From NCBI GenBank assembly GCA_026182355.1, contig JAPFBL010000589.1, forward strand, positions 96,768-160,767: a stretch of DNA of 64,000 bases. The letters are read 5' to 3'. Both the position numbers and the translations under genes were made by a program. This document shows positions 21,910-32,527 of this stretch, piece after piece (within the stretch, counting starts at the first letter, position 1; every line of letters begins with the position of its first letter). The notes below the pieces were generated by a model that was given only the letters and a program-made list of their open reading frames with translations, was not told the origin of the DNA and searched no databases. This DNA is from Hermatobates lingyangjiaoensis. Its lineage: Eukaryota > Arthropoda > Insecta > Hemiptera > Hermatobatidae.

Positions 21910-23440
21910 TGTATGTATTCCTAAAAGTCAATTATATTGTAAGTTCTTAACACAGCCTCCCCTTTCCAATGTTTACTACCTCAGAATATAAGTTAAATAC
22001 CAAAGATGAGTTTCATTGTCTTTTAAGAGTTTTTCAAATATTTAATGTCTAGTACGTATGTATTAAATTCAATTTAAAAATTATATTCATTATGATAATG
22101 AGAATGTTGTGATTCTCCCACTATATTGATAACACAGTCAAGAAAGCGTTTGGATATTAAAAACTACTTTTATGCCTTGCTTAATAATTGTTTGAAGATA
22201 ATTTGGAGTAGTACATATTTCTGGTTCAGATTCCATAAAATGAAAGCTATATGGAGTTCAATACAGGTTTTTCTATACCCCACCCTCCTACTAGATTCTA
22301 AGAGGGGTATATACAGATTGGGCATGATTCTATTGTCTTTTCTGGAAGAAATCGTTGCATAATACTCACACCTAACATTGAAGTAGAGTGTACTGTCATG
22401 TTATAACAATATTACAGAGGCTATAAAACAATGATATTGAAAATTATTTCTGCAACAAATACAAATATATAAATGTGTTTTATTAATATAATGGATTTTT
22501 AATTGAATAATCAAGAGGAAGTAGAATGATTTACTATTAAAAATATTGGAATGATAATGATATTATTCATACTTAGGCAAAGATTAAGTTATTGCATATG
22601 CGCAGAAATAAAGTAGCCTTGACACGGCGAAAGCACTCAGGGATGAAGTGAAACTGACAGGTGTCACTGGCACAGCTCTATTGAAATCAAAATATGTACT
22701 TCACTGGAATGATGCCTGCTTCAAAGCGAGCCAACAGTGTAGCTTAATCAGTCAGAATACAAAACCAAATAGAGCAATATAACAAAACGTCCAATTCTTT
22801 TAGGTTACAACAACTCATTTATATGTGTGATTCAACTATTTAGGTTAAATTAGGATCTAAATTATGTTAAATATTGAATAAAGTAAACAACATTAAGAAT
22901 ATTGGAGAATGATAATTTTGTGTCTATAGAAAACCAGCAGGGGTGACAAATGAAATCCATTATTTCTCTTTCGGCCTCATTAGTATTAACTGACACATCG
23001 TCAGAAAATTGTTGATGACATATTTCATGATTTATTTTTGGAAGAGAAAATTGATTTTTGTTTAATAAAATAATAATAAGTGAATTGTTGGGATGACAAT
23101 CAATTTATTCCAATTTTTAGTTTAATTTTTTTACCAATTTTTTTTACTTTATTTCGATTTGATTTGTTGTCTGTTTTTAATTAATATTTTTGTTTTTAGT
23201 AGCACAAAGATTAGTAGATATCAATCATATTATTTTAAAAATCAAGCATGCCAAAGTGAATCAGTGTTGCCACACGACCGGATTCGCTCGTTGTCTCACC
23301 TTCAAGTGGTGGATACACAGAGCTGTAACACTGATTCACAAGGTATGACAGATTTTATAATAATATGTTATCAATTAATATTGATAAATGTTGCATTACT
23401 TGTGTAATCAGATATATTGTTGTATTTATTTGTAATGAGG
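21910..23440. other. Unassigned
   Basis: AT-rich sequence. A 78-codon frame at 22126-22362 has no recognisable motif. Near 23220-23350 a slightly GC-richer block ends ACAAGGTATGACAGATTTTA, resembling the exon-like ends at 14396 and 56679. No gene is supported. Confidence 0.4.
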
Positions 23441-23444
23441 AATT

Positions 23445-23725
23445 TAAAAAACTATGTCTCCACACAAATGGGTTATCGTTTCGAACACTTAGTGTTCATC
23501 GTCAGGTTACATCTGCAATAGAAACAGAAATATGTATAAATATTTTGAAATTAAGTAAAGTATTGAAATAGTATTACATTGTGGTTGTTTTCCATTATTT
23601 AATTTAAATTTTTTAATACAAATTTGTGTTTGTACTGTAAGTGTAACCTGACGATGAACACTAATTGTTTAAAACGCGTCGTGAGATAAAATTCTTTTTT
23701 ATGTGGGTAGACTGTTTCTTTTTCT
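23445..23725. mobile_element. PLE-type fold-back, family L
   Basis: Inverted arms each carry CUGACGA, extra U, stem II GAACAC/GUGUUC. The left (minus) arm has GAA and a broken palindrome (ACGATA). The right (plus) arm has the palindrome ACGCGT and C but a damaged hairpin and AAA for GAA. Outer flanks share AATCTTTTGTGTGG-like sequence with the copies at 26.5 and 39.8 kb. Confidence 0.6.
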
Positions 23726-23729
23726 CTCT

Positions 23730-24600
23730 ACAAAGTATACTAGCCTAATTCCTAATCCATCACATTGCGTCGCTTATTGTATTTTTCCTATTCAATCATT
23801 TTATAATAGTAATTTTCTTTTTCAATAAGCATTACTAATTATGATTTCTTATTAATTACCTTCGCTAGTTTGATTAATTAGTGTAATATAACAATAATTT
23901 TCTTTATGTTATTATAAAAAACGTAAATAAAATTATGTTACTTCTTGTAATATAAATTGCCAAAATAATATTGCCATTGTAATAAATTATTACTATCAAT
24001 TGTATTGATTATATGTTTATATATGTCAATTTTTTTTGACACTTCAAATTTTTTTTACAACAATATTTAAATTTCTAATATAATATTAAATGCCATGAAA
24101 GTTTTGCAGGCAGTTTTTACTTTCCATAACCTTTAAATGAAGTATAGCGGTCTGGCTGTATAGCATTCGGGTAAACATTTCCATATGGACCCTTTTTACT
24201 GAAATACACTTTCCAAGGTAGCCAGAATTTTCAATAAAATAAGTTTTGCAAATTGGTTTGCTTGTGTATATACAAACAGGATATCTCAAAAACCAAATAA
24301 TGTAGTAATGATGAAATTTTATATTGAAGTTACTGTTTAAGTTTATGGAGGGTACTTTCTCTAAAGAAAAGAAAAAGAACAGTTATTTGGTGATGTAGTA
24401 TAAATCCGGTCAAACTATTTGAGTGAAGTTCTTGTAGTTCTGACATTTTATATAAATTTAATAACAAGAATAGTGCGATTCGCATAAAGAGAATCTGGAA
24501 TTCTATCTAAAATTTAAAAGAAATCGGAAAAACGATCTAAACTGGACATAATTTGAGTTTAAAATCGAAGAAGAGTAGCATACAAAATAAGAAAACACTC
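23730..24600. other. No gene seen
   Basis: AT-rich. No supported feature. Confidence 0.5.
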
Positions 24601-24676
24601 ACTTAGAAACTTAAATGTTTGGTCAATCAATCTTCAGGAGAAATGAAAGAGAGATATCAAGCACGTTGCAGTCGCA

Positions 24677-24717
<41 letters not shown>

Positions 24718-24814
24718 TATACACTTTTTTTCGTTGGAAATACGATCCAAAACGGACAAATATAGTTCAATATAAACAAAGAAACATAGAGAAATCAGAA
24801 GAACACACTTACAG

Positions 24815-24848
24815 TCTCTAATTTTCGGTTTGAACCGTCTTCAGGAGA
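24815..24848 (-). ncRNA. Hammerhead-like motif (family B)
   Basis: Minus strand: UCUC, CUGAAGA, extra C, GGUU/AACC, GAA, AAUU, A, GAGA. Identical to the copies at 1038 and 1454. Confidence 0.6.
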
Positions 24849-24953
24849 GATAAGAGAGGGAAACCAAGCGCACTGGATCAGAGACGGTTGGAGACCGTCT
24901 CCAACCGTCTCTGATCCAGTGCGCTTGGTTTCCCTCTCTTATCTCTCCTGAAG

Positions 24954-24987
24954 ACGGTTCAAACCGAAAATTAGAGACTGTAAGTGT
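24954..24987 (+). ncRNA. Hammerhead-like motif (family B)
   Basis: TCTC 24954-24957, CTGAAGA 24958-24964, extra C, stem II GGTT/AACC, GAA 24976-24978, AATT, A 24983, GAGA 24984-24987. Confidence 0.6.
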
Positions 24988-25027
24988 GTTCTTCTGATTT
25001 CTCTATGTTTCTTTGTTTATATTGAAC

Positions 25028-25058
<31 letters not shown>

Positions 25059-25096
25059 AAATAAATTCAAAACGAAGGAAACACACAGACATAACT

Positions 25097-25134
25097 CACA
25101 TCGATATTTCGACCATCGTCGTCATCAGGAGGTG
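25097..25134 (-). ncRNA. Hammerhead-like motif (family H)
   Basis: Minus strand: core CUGAUGA, extra C, stem II GAC/GUC with loop GAUG, GAA, palindrome AUAU, site base C, then GAUGUG pairing with CAC.CUC (one mismatch). The core is fully consensus. Confidence 0.6.
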
Positions 25135-25180
25135 TGAAGAGTCCCTCAGGAAGGCAGGGTGGAGTCACCTTCGCTCTTCA

Positions 25181-25218
25181 CACCTCCTGATAACGACGAT
25201 GGTCGAAATATCGATGTG
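25181..25218 (+). ncRNA. Hammerhead-like motif (family H), G8 mutated
   Basis: Same layout as its mirror but the core reads CTGATAA, so G8 is A without a change at C3. Expected to be inactive. Confidence 0.45.
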
Positions 25219-25281
25219 AGTTATGTCTGTGTCTTTCTGTGTGTTTCCTTCGTTTTGAATTTATTTTATATATATATATTG

Positions 25282-25480
25282 TATGATCAAACCACAATAT
25301 GAAATGTGAAAACAAGATTAAGATCTTTCAACCGTAACAAGCGGTTTTCGTCAGAGTCAAAAACCCAACTGACTCTGACGAGAATTGCTTGTTACGGTTG
25401 AAAGATCTTAATCTTGTTTTCCCATTTCATACTGTGCTTTGATCATTGATTGTTATTTCACGTGTTTTTGTGAAATCTTT

Positions 25481-25485
<5 letters not shown>
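25282..25485. mobile_element. PLE-type fold-back, family G
   Basis: Two inverted arms of the AGATCT family with a minimal centre (AAACCCAACTGACTCTGACG). It lies between (TA)n tracts. The left arm core is CTGACGA; the right arm reads CTGACGAGAATTGC with a damaged hairpin. Confidence 0.7.
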
Positions 25486-25511
<26 letters not shown>

Positions 25512-25527
25512 TATATATAATATATAT

Positions 25528-25760
25528 ATTTGTGGAACGACTTTTGTACTGTGGCATGGATAAATTTTATTGTTCATCTTTCAAGTTTTCTCACCTTTGT
25601 TTTAAATGTTTCTGGTAGTAAATACAGTTGTTCTCCAAATGATTTATTAATTATAACTGACATGTTTCGGTCTCCTTGACCATCTTCAGAGTTAATTTCA
25701 TGCCACGGTACAAAGGTCGTTCAACAAAACATGTATAAAAGTAGGATTGCTCCCCAAATT
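25528..25760 (-). mobile_element. PLE-type element with a canonical motif
   Basis: A short element between (TA)n tracts containing ACGACTTTTGTACTGTGGCA on the left and its inverted counterpart GCCACGGTACAAAGGTCGTT on the right. It holds a single, well preserved hammerhead-like motif. Confidence 0.6.
25654..25694 (-). ncRNA. Hammerhead-like motif, best consensus
   Basis: Minus strand: stem I UAACU/AGUUA (five pairs), core CUGAAGA, extra U, stem II GGUC/GACC with loop AAGGA, GAA, palindrome ACAUGU, site base C in a GUC triplet. Every core position except the inserted base is consensus, which makes this the strongest candidate in the window. Confidence 0.7.
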
Positions 25761-25764
25761 TACA

Positions 25765-26500
25765 AATATATATATATATAAGCTGAATATATCTAAATGA
25801 AACAGAGTTACCATGCAGCTCGGGTTATTTGGAAATTATATAATTCGGACCTCAGTTCACAAAAGGTTACTCATGCTTGCCGTAAACCAAACTCAATTAT
25901 CAGAAAGAAAACTTATTCTAGTGATCATAAAAACTCATTACTATAATATATTTTGACTGAATAGACGTCAGGTAGAAAGAAGTGATTGGCTCCGAAGCCA
26001 AGCTATGAACTGATGTCTGCATCATTTATGAAGCATCTAATGAGTGTAGCCAACTTCCGGAGGTAGGGGAGACAAGGATTTAAAATAGCAAAAGGAAATA
26101 CAGAAACGAAAAAAAAATAAAAACTAATATTAAAAATTAATAAGGTAATACAAATGTTTAGAAAATTGAAATACATATAAATAAAAAAAGATTAACGATT
26201 AATTTTTCATTAAATTATCGAAAGCAGGAGTTAAATTAACTACCGAGGAGCAGATCTACCTATCAGAAAACAAATAACTTCTGACGTTTTAAATTCCTAC
26301 TGAATCTCAAAAATTCATGTTCCCAACTCGAATATTACTTCGAGAAATACAAAAGAAACACTTATTTTGTTTATTAGGATTTGGATCTGCTCCTGGGCTT
26401 AACCTGAATCGTAAATTTTCTTTACTACTGTTTATTTCAACTTTTTAATCAATTTTATTTCTTATTCATTTTTCTAGGATATAGTAAGTAAGTTAACGTA
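25765..26500. other. No gene seen
   Basis: AT-rich. No supported feature. Confidence 0.5.
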
Positions 26501-26504
26501 ACCT

Positions 26505-26620
26505 ACATAACTTTGCTGAGGCAGTTGTAACAGCGTTTAGAACGCGTCGACGTTGGGTAAAATCTTTTGTGTGGACACTTAGTGTTTCTTCACTTTACTC
26601 TAATCATAAGTAAACTCCAC
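26505..26620 (+). mobile_element. Family L remnant
   Basis: AGAACGCGTCGACGTTGGGT followed by AAAATCTTTTGTGTGGA matches the distal half of family L (compare 39.8 kb). The CUGANGA half is unrecognisable (TGCTGAGGCAGTTGTAACAG). Confidence 0.5.
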
Positions 26621-26624
26621 ACAA

Positions 26625-27450
26625 ATAATGATTTAAAAAGTGGTTTAAAAAGAGTGTTTTGAATTTCATGCTACTAATCAAAAGAGGAAACTTATTTCCA
26701 GAAACCATAAATGGAATCAGATGAAAAGTACACATTATAAAGAAAATATAATATAGTTAACGTAAATTAATGCTATTCGTTGATTAGCGTTACATCTAAA
26801 ATGTGGGAATGAATAATACTGCAGTGAAAAGAGATGCACAGGTGGTGCTTTCCCAAGCGCCTTCGTATCTACCGGTTTAAATTTATTGCCCTTACATTGG
26901 TGTTCTAAGCGACCGGCTCCCTCCCCTCCCCAAGGGGTGGTCTCATTATTAAATAATTTATTATTTTTCTTTCATTTGCCTGCTTGCTTCAAACTCAACT
27001 GTTTCCAGCTTCCTGTATTATTCAAGTGAATAGTAACATATGATTATATCAACAACTAAAAAAAAAAGAATTCAATTCCACTTTTTGTTTTCAGTTCATT
27101 TCATACATATCAATTGATGCATATTTAGAAATACCATTTTAATAACATGCGAGAGTTATTTTTATAGGCAGCAGTAAACAAACATACTTTTCTTTGGAAG
27201 TAAAAACAGTATATATTTTTAATGAAAAAAAAAGTCAAATTTACTACTAAAGTTTACCAGTATATTAATTAGTAATTTACCAATAGATTATTACATTGCT
27301 CGTTATTAGCAAATTTTGAAATAAAATATTTAGCTCTTCATTTTTTATTATTTACTAGAGAACTTATCAAAGAAAACTACCAAAAAAAAACATTAATGTA
27401 CTTTTTAACTAGGGATATAAATGTTTCAGTGAAAAAATGAGAATATGAAA
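26625..27450. other. No gene seen
   Basis: AT-rich. One C-rich patch near 26920 (CTCCCTCCCCTCCCC). No gene. Confidence 0.5.
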
Positions 27451-27539
27451 CTTTCAATATATATATATATATATATATATATAGTGTCTCAATGTCCTTT
27501 GGACACCTTATTTGAAAATTACCACCAATTACAGTTATT

Positions 27540-27612
27540 TGTAAGACTGCCAGGAGACTGGAACAGCGTAGTTTGAAAGTCGTGAATGCCGAAGCTGCGG
27601 CACATTTCAACA
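27540..27612 (+). pseudogene. PLE ORF N-terminal fragment
   Basis: The plus strand reads RRLEQRSLKVVNAEAAAHFNN, homologous to the PLE N-terminal peptides at 36.8 kb (KVVNAEAAAHFNS) and 53.8 kb (KIVNTEAALVFNN). It ends at a (TA)n tract. Only this stub remains. Confidence 0.5.
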
Positions 27613-27633
27613 ATATATATATATATATAATAT

Positions 27634-29266
27634 ATATAATCTAGGAGGTGTCAGAGCTTATTTTTCTTCATTCTGATTCTTCCTACGACATTTTGTCTCA
27701 TATACATATCTTAGGTGTTGCTGGTCTGAATACTGGCGGTGACTGAGTGTCAGCTTGGCGAGTAGCTGGTGGTTGGTCACCTAGTAGCTGCAGTGTGCGT
27801 GAAACCCCCGTGTGTTGACGATTAATTAATGTTGTGCTTCATGATTTTCATGGCTTCATATATTTGCAGTCTGGCTGGATCATTAATTTTCTTTAAAATG
27901 ATGGTGTTTTGAACAAGGTCCTGGCGGGTGAGTTTTCTTCCATGTTCCTCGGAGGTGTGTCTAGCGATGGCTCCTGCTTGCAAGTGCATTGTCAGTCGTC
28001 GTGAGAGTGTGGTCGATGTCATACCGATATATTTTGAATTGTCTAGGAGCTCACAATCTCCGATATTGCAGTTATATTCGTATATGACATTGGCCTTTTG
28101 TATCTCCGGGATGACTGCATCTGGGCTGTTTTTCATTATCAATTAGCGTGGTTCTACTTTTAATAGTAAATATGGACTTGAAGACGTCATTTTCGTTATT
28201 ACATTTAACATTCCTGCGGATAATTTGTTTCAACACTCTCTCGTCTTCTATTATACGCCTCTGTGTATTGATTCTTATAGTACACCTTATGGACTGTGCT
28301 ACTTCGTCGATTGTTTGATTAGCATTGTTGGACCGGGTTTTGAGGTAGGCGTTAACTACTTTATCAAAAGAGGTGTTGCTATAGCCGTTATTGATAAATG
28401 TTTGCCTTAATTGAGAGATTCTTTCATGAAACAACTGCCATGATGAAGAGGTCTTGTATGTCCTATGTACTAGAGCATGAATTGTTCCTAATTTGTAGCG
28501 TTCGGGGCACTCACTTTTTTCGTTAATATATATTCCTTGGTCCGTTGGCTTTTGATATACAGATGTGATATAACTTGATTTACGGCCATCGATGTGCACG
28601 TCCAGGAAGTTGATTTGACCTTCTTCACCTTCCTCATGAGTGAAGTTCAGTCCAGACAATTTTTGGAATGCAATTTTTAGTGCCAGCAGCTCTTCTGTAG
28701 AATTAATGACAACCAAGCAGTCGTCTACATAGCGGCAATACAACGTAGGTTTATTTGTTTGTAGTACCTGGTTTTCAGTATAGCACATAAAGAAGTTTGC
28801 GAACGTTACTCCCAGAGGTGAGCCCATTGCAACACCGTCTACTTGGTAATATAAGCTTCCATCAATGTGGCGTATGACATCGACCACACTCTCACGACGA
28901 CTGACAATGCACTTGCAAGCAGGAGCCATCGCTAGACACACCTCCGAGGAACATGGAAGAAAACTCACCCGCCAGGACCTTGTTCAAAACACCATCATTT
29001 TAAAGAAAATTAATGATCCAGCCAGACTGCAAATATATGAAGCCATGAAAATCAATGAAGCACAACCCATTAATTAATCGTCAACACACGGGGTTTCACG
29101 CACACTGCAGCTACTAGGTGACCAACCACCAGCTACTCGCCAAGCTGACACTCAGTCACCGCCCAGTATTCAGACCAGCAACACCTAAGATATGTATATG
29201 AGACAAAATGTCGTAGGAAGAATCAGAATGAAGAAAAATAAGCTCTGACACCTCCTAGATTATATA
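27634..29266 (-). mobile_element. PLE copy 1, 5'-truncated with inverted 3' end
   Basis: The body reads on the minus strand. The left arm (27634-28023) holds the end of the endonuclease and the 3' terminal repeat. A nearly identical inverted copy (28873-29266) is fused to the truncated 5' side, exactly where the RT frame stops. The arms are about 390 bp and differ by a few indels. The left end abuts (TA)n. The right end meets the 3' end of PLE copy 2. No hammerhead motif was found in this shorter terminal repeat. Confidence 0.85.
27823..28872 (-). pseudogene. PLE reverse transcriptase and GIY-YIG endonuclease, partial
   Basis: Minus strand. The frame from 28872 down to about 28145 encodes the second half of a Penelope-type RT. 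It has VDGVAMGSPLGVTFANFF (palm motif), then CRYVDDCLVV with the catalytic YVDD, then INFLDVHIDGR and the thumb, followed by KSRTTLI. A frameshift near 28140 moves to a second frame. That frame encodes the endonuclease, with VIYEYNCNIGDCELL and YIGMTSTTLSRRLTMHL followed by paired His residues, as in PLE GIY-YIG domains with their Cys/His motif. Another indel disrupts the C-terminal tail. The first 32 residues of the longest open frame (28968-28873) are antisense of the inverted arm, not protein. RT motifs upstream of the palm are missing. PLEs use this pair for target-primed reverse transcription. This copy cannot make a whole enzyme. Confidence 0.88.
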
Positions 29267-29410
29267 CTTCGGTAGCAGTCCTTCCTTTATACATGATTGG
29301 TTATACACGACTGAATATTGTCGATCGATGATCTTCTTCTCCAACTTTTCAAGTTTGCGGAAAATTAATTTTTCGTTGTGAGAACAACGGTTCAAGGAAT
29401 GAATTCTTCT

Positions 29411-29453
29411 TGTCGACGCGTTTCGACTGTCTACTGCAGTCATTTTCAAGACA
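29411..29453 (-). ncRNA. Hammerhead-like motif, U3/A8 variant (family M)
   Basis: Minus strand in the 3' pLTR of PLE copy 2: stem I UGUC/GACA, core UUGAAAA, extra U, stem II GACUG/CAGUC with a seven-base loop, GAA, palindrome ACGCGU, site base C in a GUC triplet. Confidence 0.6.
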
Positions 29454-29540
29454 CAAAACAGGTGGGTTACCGTCTCCTTATATAGCCGAGAGTCAGGGGG
29501 GGTGAGCGCTGATTGGCTGTGCTATTGTGGTTCTTCCTTC

Positions 29541-32014
29541 TCATTGGTTATTGGTTTGGCCTATTGCTGGGGCTTGTTCTCCGAGTAGCTTGAGTACTCT
29601 TGACATCCCAGTTTGTTGTCTATTGATTATAGGGCTATTTTTGGATATTTCTATTGCTTCATAGATTGGGAGTCTATTGTAATCATTGGTTTGCCTGATG
29701 ATGGTGGTGTTTTCTGTAAGGTCCTGGCGGGATAGGTCGGAATTGTGTGCTTGTCTGGTATGGTTCTTTATAGCTCCTGATTGAAGGTGCATGGTGAGGC
29801 GTCTGGAAAGCGTTGTCTTCGTCATGCCGATATACTTGGCGTTAGCCAGGAGCTCACACTCTCCTTTTTTACATTTGTATTCGTACACGACGTTGACTCT
29901 CTGCAGATCGCTGGTTGCGGTGATGGGGCTGTTTTTAATGACTAAATTTGTTGTGGTCCGGCCTTATAATAAATATGTAATTTTATTCTGTCGTTGGGCT
30001 GTTTGCATTTTACGTTTCTTCGTATAATATTCTTAAGTGCGGCTTCTTCTGTTTTGTACTCTCTTGTGAACTGGTTTCTGTAGTACAGCTGGTATACCGT
30101 TCCGTCTGGGTCATTATTGGTATTTCTTTCCTTATTGACCAAGTAGGAATTTAGGACTTTATCGAAGGCGTTATTTGTATATCCATTATTCACAAAGGTT
30201 TGCCTGAGTTGGTTTATTCTTTCGTTGTATATCTGCCAAGTTGATGAGGTTTTGTATGTGCGGTGTATGAGGGCATATATGGTGCCTGTCTTGTACCTCT
30301 CAGGGCATTCACTTCTGGCATTTAAGTATATGCCCTTATCCGTTTCCTTCTGGTATACTGATGTCACATAGTTCGTGCCTCGTCCATCTATGTGCACATC
30401 GAGGTAGTTGATTTGGCACTCTTTGGCTTCTTCCAGGGTGAAGTTTAGTCCAGATGTTTCTTGCAGAGCAGCTTTAAGGGAAAGGAGTTCCTGTTCGTTT
30501 TTGTAACCACGAGGCAGTCGTCAACGTAACGGCAATAGAGGGTAGGTTTGGCTTGTTGCAGTACTTGATTTTCCACGTGACACATGTAGAAGTTTGCGAA
30601 GGTCACTCCTAGTGGTGACCCCATTGCAACGCCATCAACTTGGTGGTAAGAGTTTTGTCAATATGCCGGAAAGGGGATTTAGTGTGCATGCGTAGAGCAG
30701 TTTCTTCATTATGTTCCTTTCAATCTGCGGAGGTGGTAAGCTTGCGTGATTGTATACTGCATTACATATGATGTCAATGGTAGGGCCCACTGGAACGTTG
30801 GTGAAAAGGGACTCCACATCTAGCGATGATAGTTTTCCTTCGGTCTGATAGTACGTAGAATATGCAGAAGGTCGTCAGTAGAAGTCAAGTGAATTCGGCA
30901 GGCATGTATGGCGTGATGATGCTGTTAAGTTGTTTTGCAGTCTGATATATTTGCGTAGTGACTTGAGAGATTATGGGTCGTAGAGGGTTGTCCGTCTTGT
31001 GTATTTTGACTGTCCCATAGATGTAACCGGGTGAGAATTCGCCGACGATAGGTTGTAGCACCTTGTCCTTAAGTCCTTTGTTGGCAGCACTTAATCAGCC
31101 TATTTACTTCCGTTTTAAGTGACTTTGTCGGTCTTGCTTAATCTTTATGAACTTTGTTGTGTCGGCCAGGATACTGTCGAGCTTTTCTTTGTATGTTTTT
31201 CTATCTATTACGACGAATAAATTAGTTTTATCTGCTCCACGAACAATGATTTCACTGTGATTTTTAGTTCCTTGGCTGCCTGGCGTAGTTCCGGTGTAAG
31301 TAGGTCAGATTTGCCATTTCCTCTTCGTTTGGTGCTTTCTGCTCGTAATTGGTCTCGGAGGTCCGGGCAGACCTCGATAATATTCTGTTCGCTTAAGTTC
31401 AACAGTGAACAGTACAGCTGTTCCAGCTCAACCGCCTTAGTGTCTCTATCAGATTTGCTAGAGAAATGGCACTTTGGGCCTAGGTTGAGGAGAGAAGTCT
31501 GTGTTGAGTTAATTCGGTCTTTGAGAGATTGATGAAAAAGTCGTTGGACTTCGGTAGGCACGCATGTCCCTGGTATAGCTTACTGAGTTTTTTACTGATG
31601 CGGAGAGATGTTTTATGCTCATGATTTGTTATGATATCGGAGAGACCGCACATGAGGTCCTGGTACAGAGTGGCATCCGTACTCTCCTGTAGATTATGGC
31701 GTAGGCTGCTGATGTCGTCCTTTAGGCTTGCAATTGCAACTTGAGCGGTCGATATTTGGCGTTCCACTAGGTTCCGTTGGAATTCCCGATGAAGCCTTCA
31801 TTGTTTGCTGCTACGTCGTGTAGGCGAATATTAGTGTACTTCGGTACAGTCCTTCCTTTATACATGATTGGTTATACACGACTGAATATTGTCGATCGAT
31901 GATCTTCTTCTCCAACTTTTCAAGTTTGCGGAAAATTAATTTTTCGTTGTGAGAACAACGGTTCAAGGAATGAATTCTTCTTGTCGACGCGTTTCGACTG
32001 TCTACTGCAGTCAT
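29541..32014 (-). pseudogene. PLE polyprotein (N-region, RT, GIY-YIG), multiply frameshifted
   Basis: The likely start is an ATG at 32014-32012, inside stem II of the upstream hammerhead-like motif. The N-terminal part reads MTAVDSRNASTRRIHSLN then EKLIFRKLEKLEKK and CIKEGL. A one-base loss near 31850 breaks it (the sister copy reads CIKEGLLPKY). A further region gives NLGPKCHFSSK, then GADKTNLFVVIDRKTYKEKL (RT entry), KIHKTDNPLRPIISQ, SLDVESLFTNVPVGPTID, VDGVAMGSPLG and CRYVDDCLVV with the YVDD site. These lie in at least four shifted frames. The endonuclease (29888-29541) is intact: MYEYKCKKGECELL, YIGMTKTTLSRRLTMHL, ending AIGQTNNQ. A shift near 29950 separates it from the RT thumb. Domain order matches Penelope-like elements. 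It is not translatable as one protein. Confidence 0.88.
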
Positions 32015-32024
32015 TTTCAAGACA
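31982..32024 (-). ncRNA. Hammerhead-like motif, U3/A8 variant (family M)
   Basis: Identical to the motif at 29411-29453. It sits upstream of the PLE copy 2 reading frame, whose first ATG lies within its stem II. Confidence 0.6.
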
Positions 32025-32527
32025 CAAAACAGGTGGTTACCGGTCTCCTTATATAGCCGAGAGTCAGGGGGGGTGAGCGCTGATTGGCTGTGCTATTGTG
32101 GTTCTTCCTTCTCATTGGTTATTTGGTTTGGCCTATTGTTGGGGCTTGTTCTCCGAGTAGCTTGAGTACTCTTGACATCCCAGTGTGTTGTCTATTGATT
32201 ATAGGGCTATTTTTGGATATTTCTATTGCTTCATAGATTGGGAGTCTATTGTAATCATTGGTTTGCCTGATGATGGTGGTGTTTTCTGTAAGGTCCTGGC
32301 GGGATAGGTCGGAATTGTGTGCTTGTCTGGTATGGTTCTTTATAGCTCCTGATTGAAGGTGCATGGTGAGGCGTCTGGAAAGCGTTGTCTTCGTCATGCC
32401 GATATACTTGGCGTTAGCCAGGAGCTCACACTCTCCTTTTTTACATTTGTATTCGTACACGACGTTGACTCTCTGCAGATCGCTGGTTGCGGTGATGGGG
32501 CTGTTTTTAATGACTAAATTTGTTGTG

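Larger units (their letters stand above)
24605..25035. mobile_element. PLE-type fold-back, family B
   Basis: After a degraded family B piece (24605-24680) and a (TA)n tract comes a near-perfect inverted repeat from about 24770 to 25030, centred at 24898. Its arms match the 985-1541 element almost base for base, but it lacks the AT-rich centre. The left trailer (GTTGGAAATACGATCCAAAA) equals the right trailer of that element. Confidence 0.75.
25040..25280. mobile_element. PLE-type fold-back, family H
   Basis: Inverted repeat with outer arms AAATTCAAAACGAAGGAAAC and its mirror, bounded on both sides by (TA)n. Each arm has a hammerhead-like motif, and the short centre (CCCTCAGGAAGGCAGGGTGG) is asymmetric. 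Confidence 0.75.
29267..32030 (-). mobile_element. PLE copy 2, near full-length but broken
   Basis: Minus strand. The 3' pLTR (29267-29540) carries a hammerhead-like motif, then come the endonuclease, RT and N-terminal region. An upstream pLTR piece begins at 31838 and repeats 29267-29945 in the same orientation. It is therefore the tandem pLTR-ORF-pLTR arrangement typical of Penelope-like elements. Confidence 0.8.

Noticed and set aside
23159..23407. 82-codon plus frame as a gene
   Set aside because: No motif, and it overlaps the boundary-like ACAAGGTATGACAG seen in the exon-like repeats.
27928..28146. Plus-strand frame over the PLE copy 1 endonuclease
   Set aside because: A shadow of the GIY-YIG coding strand.
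28072..28968. 298-codon minus-strand frame taken as one RT protein with its own ATG
   Set aside because: The first 32 residues are antisense of the endonuclease from the inverted arm (identical to the frame at 27928). The RT begins only after the junction at 28872, and the last residues after KSRTTLI are out of frame.
29791..30027. Plus-strand frames at 29791 and 32363
   Set aside because: Identical antisense shadows of the endonuclease in the repeated pLTR-endonuclease segment.
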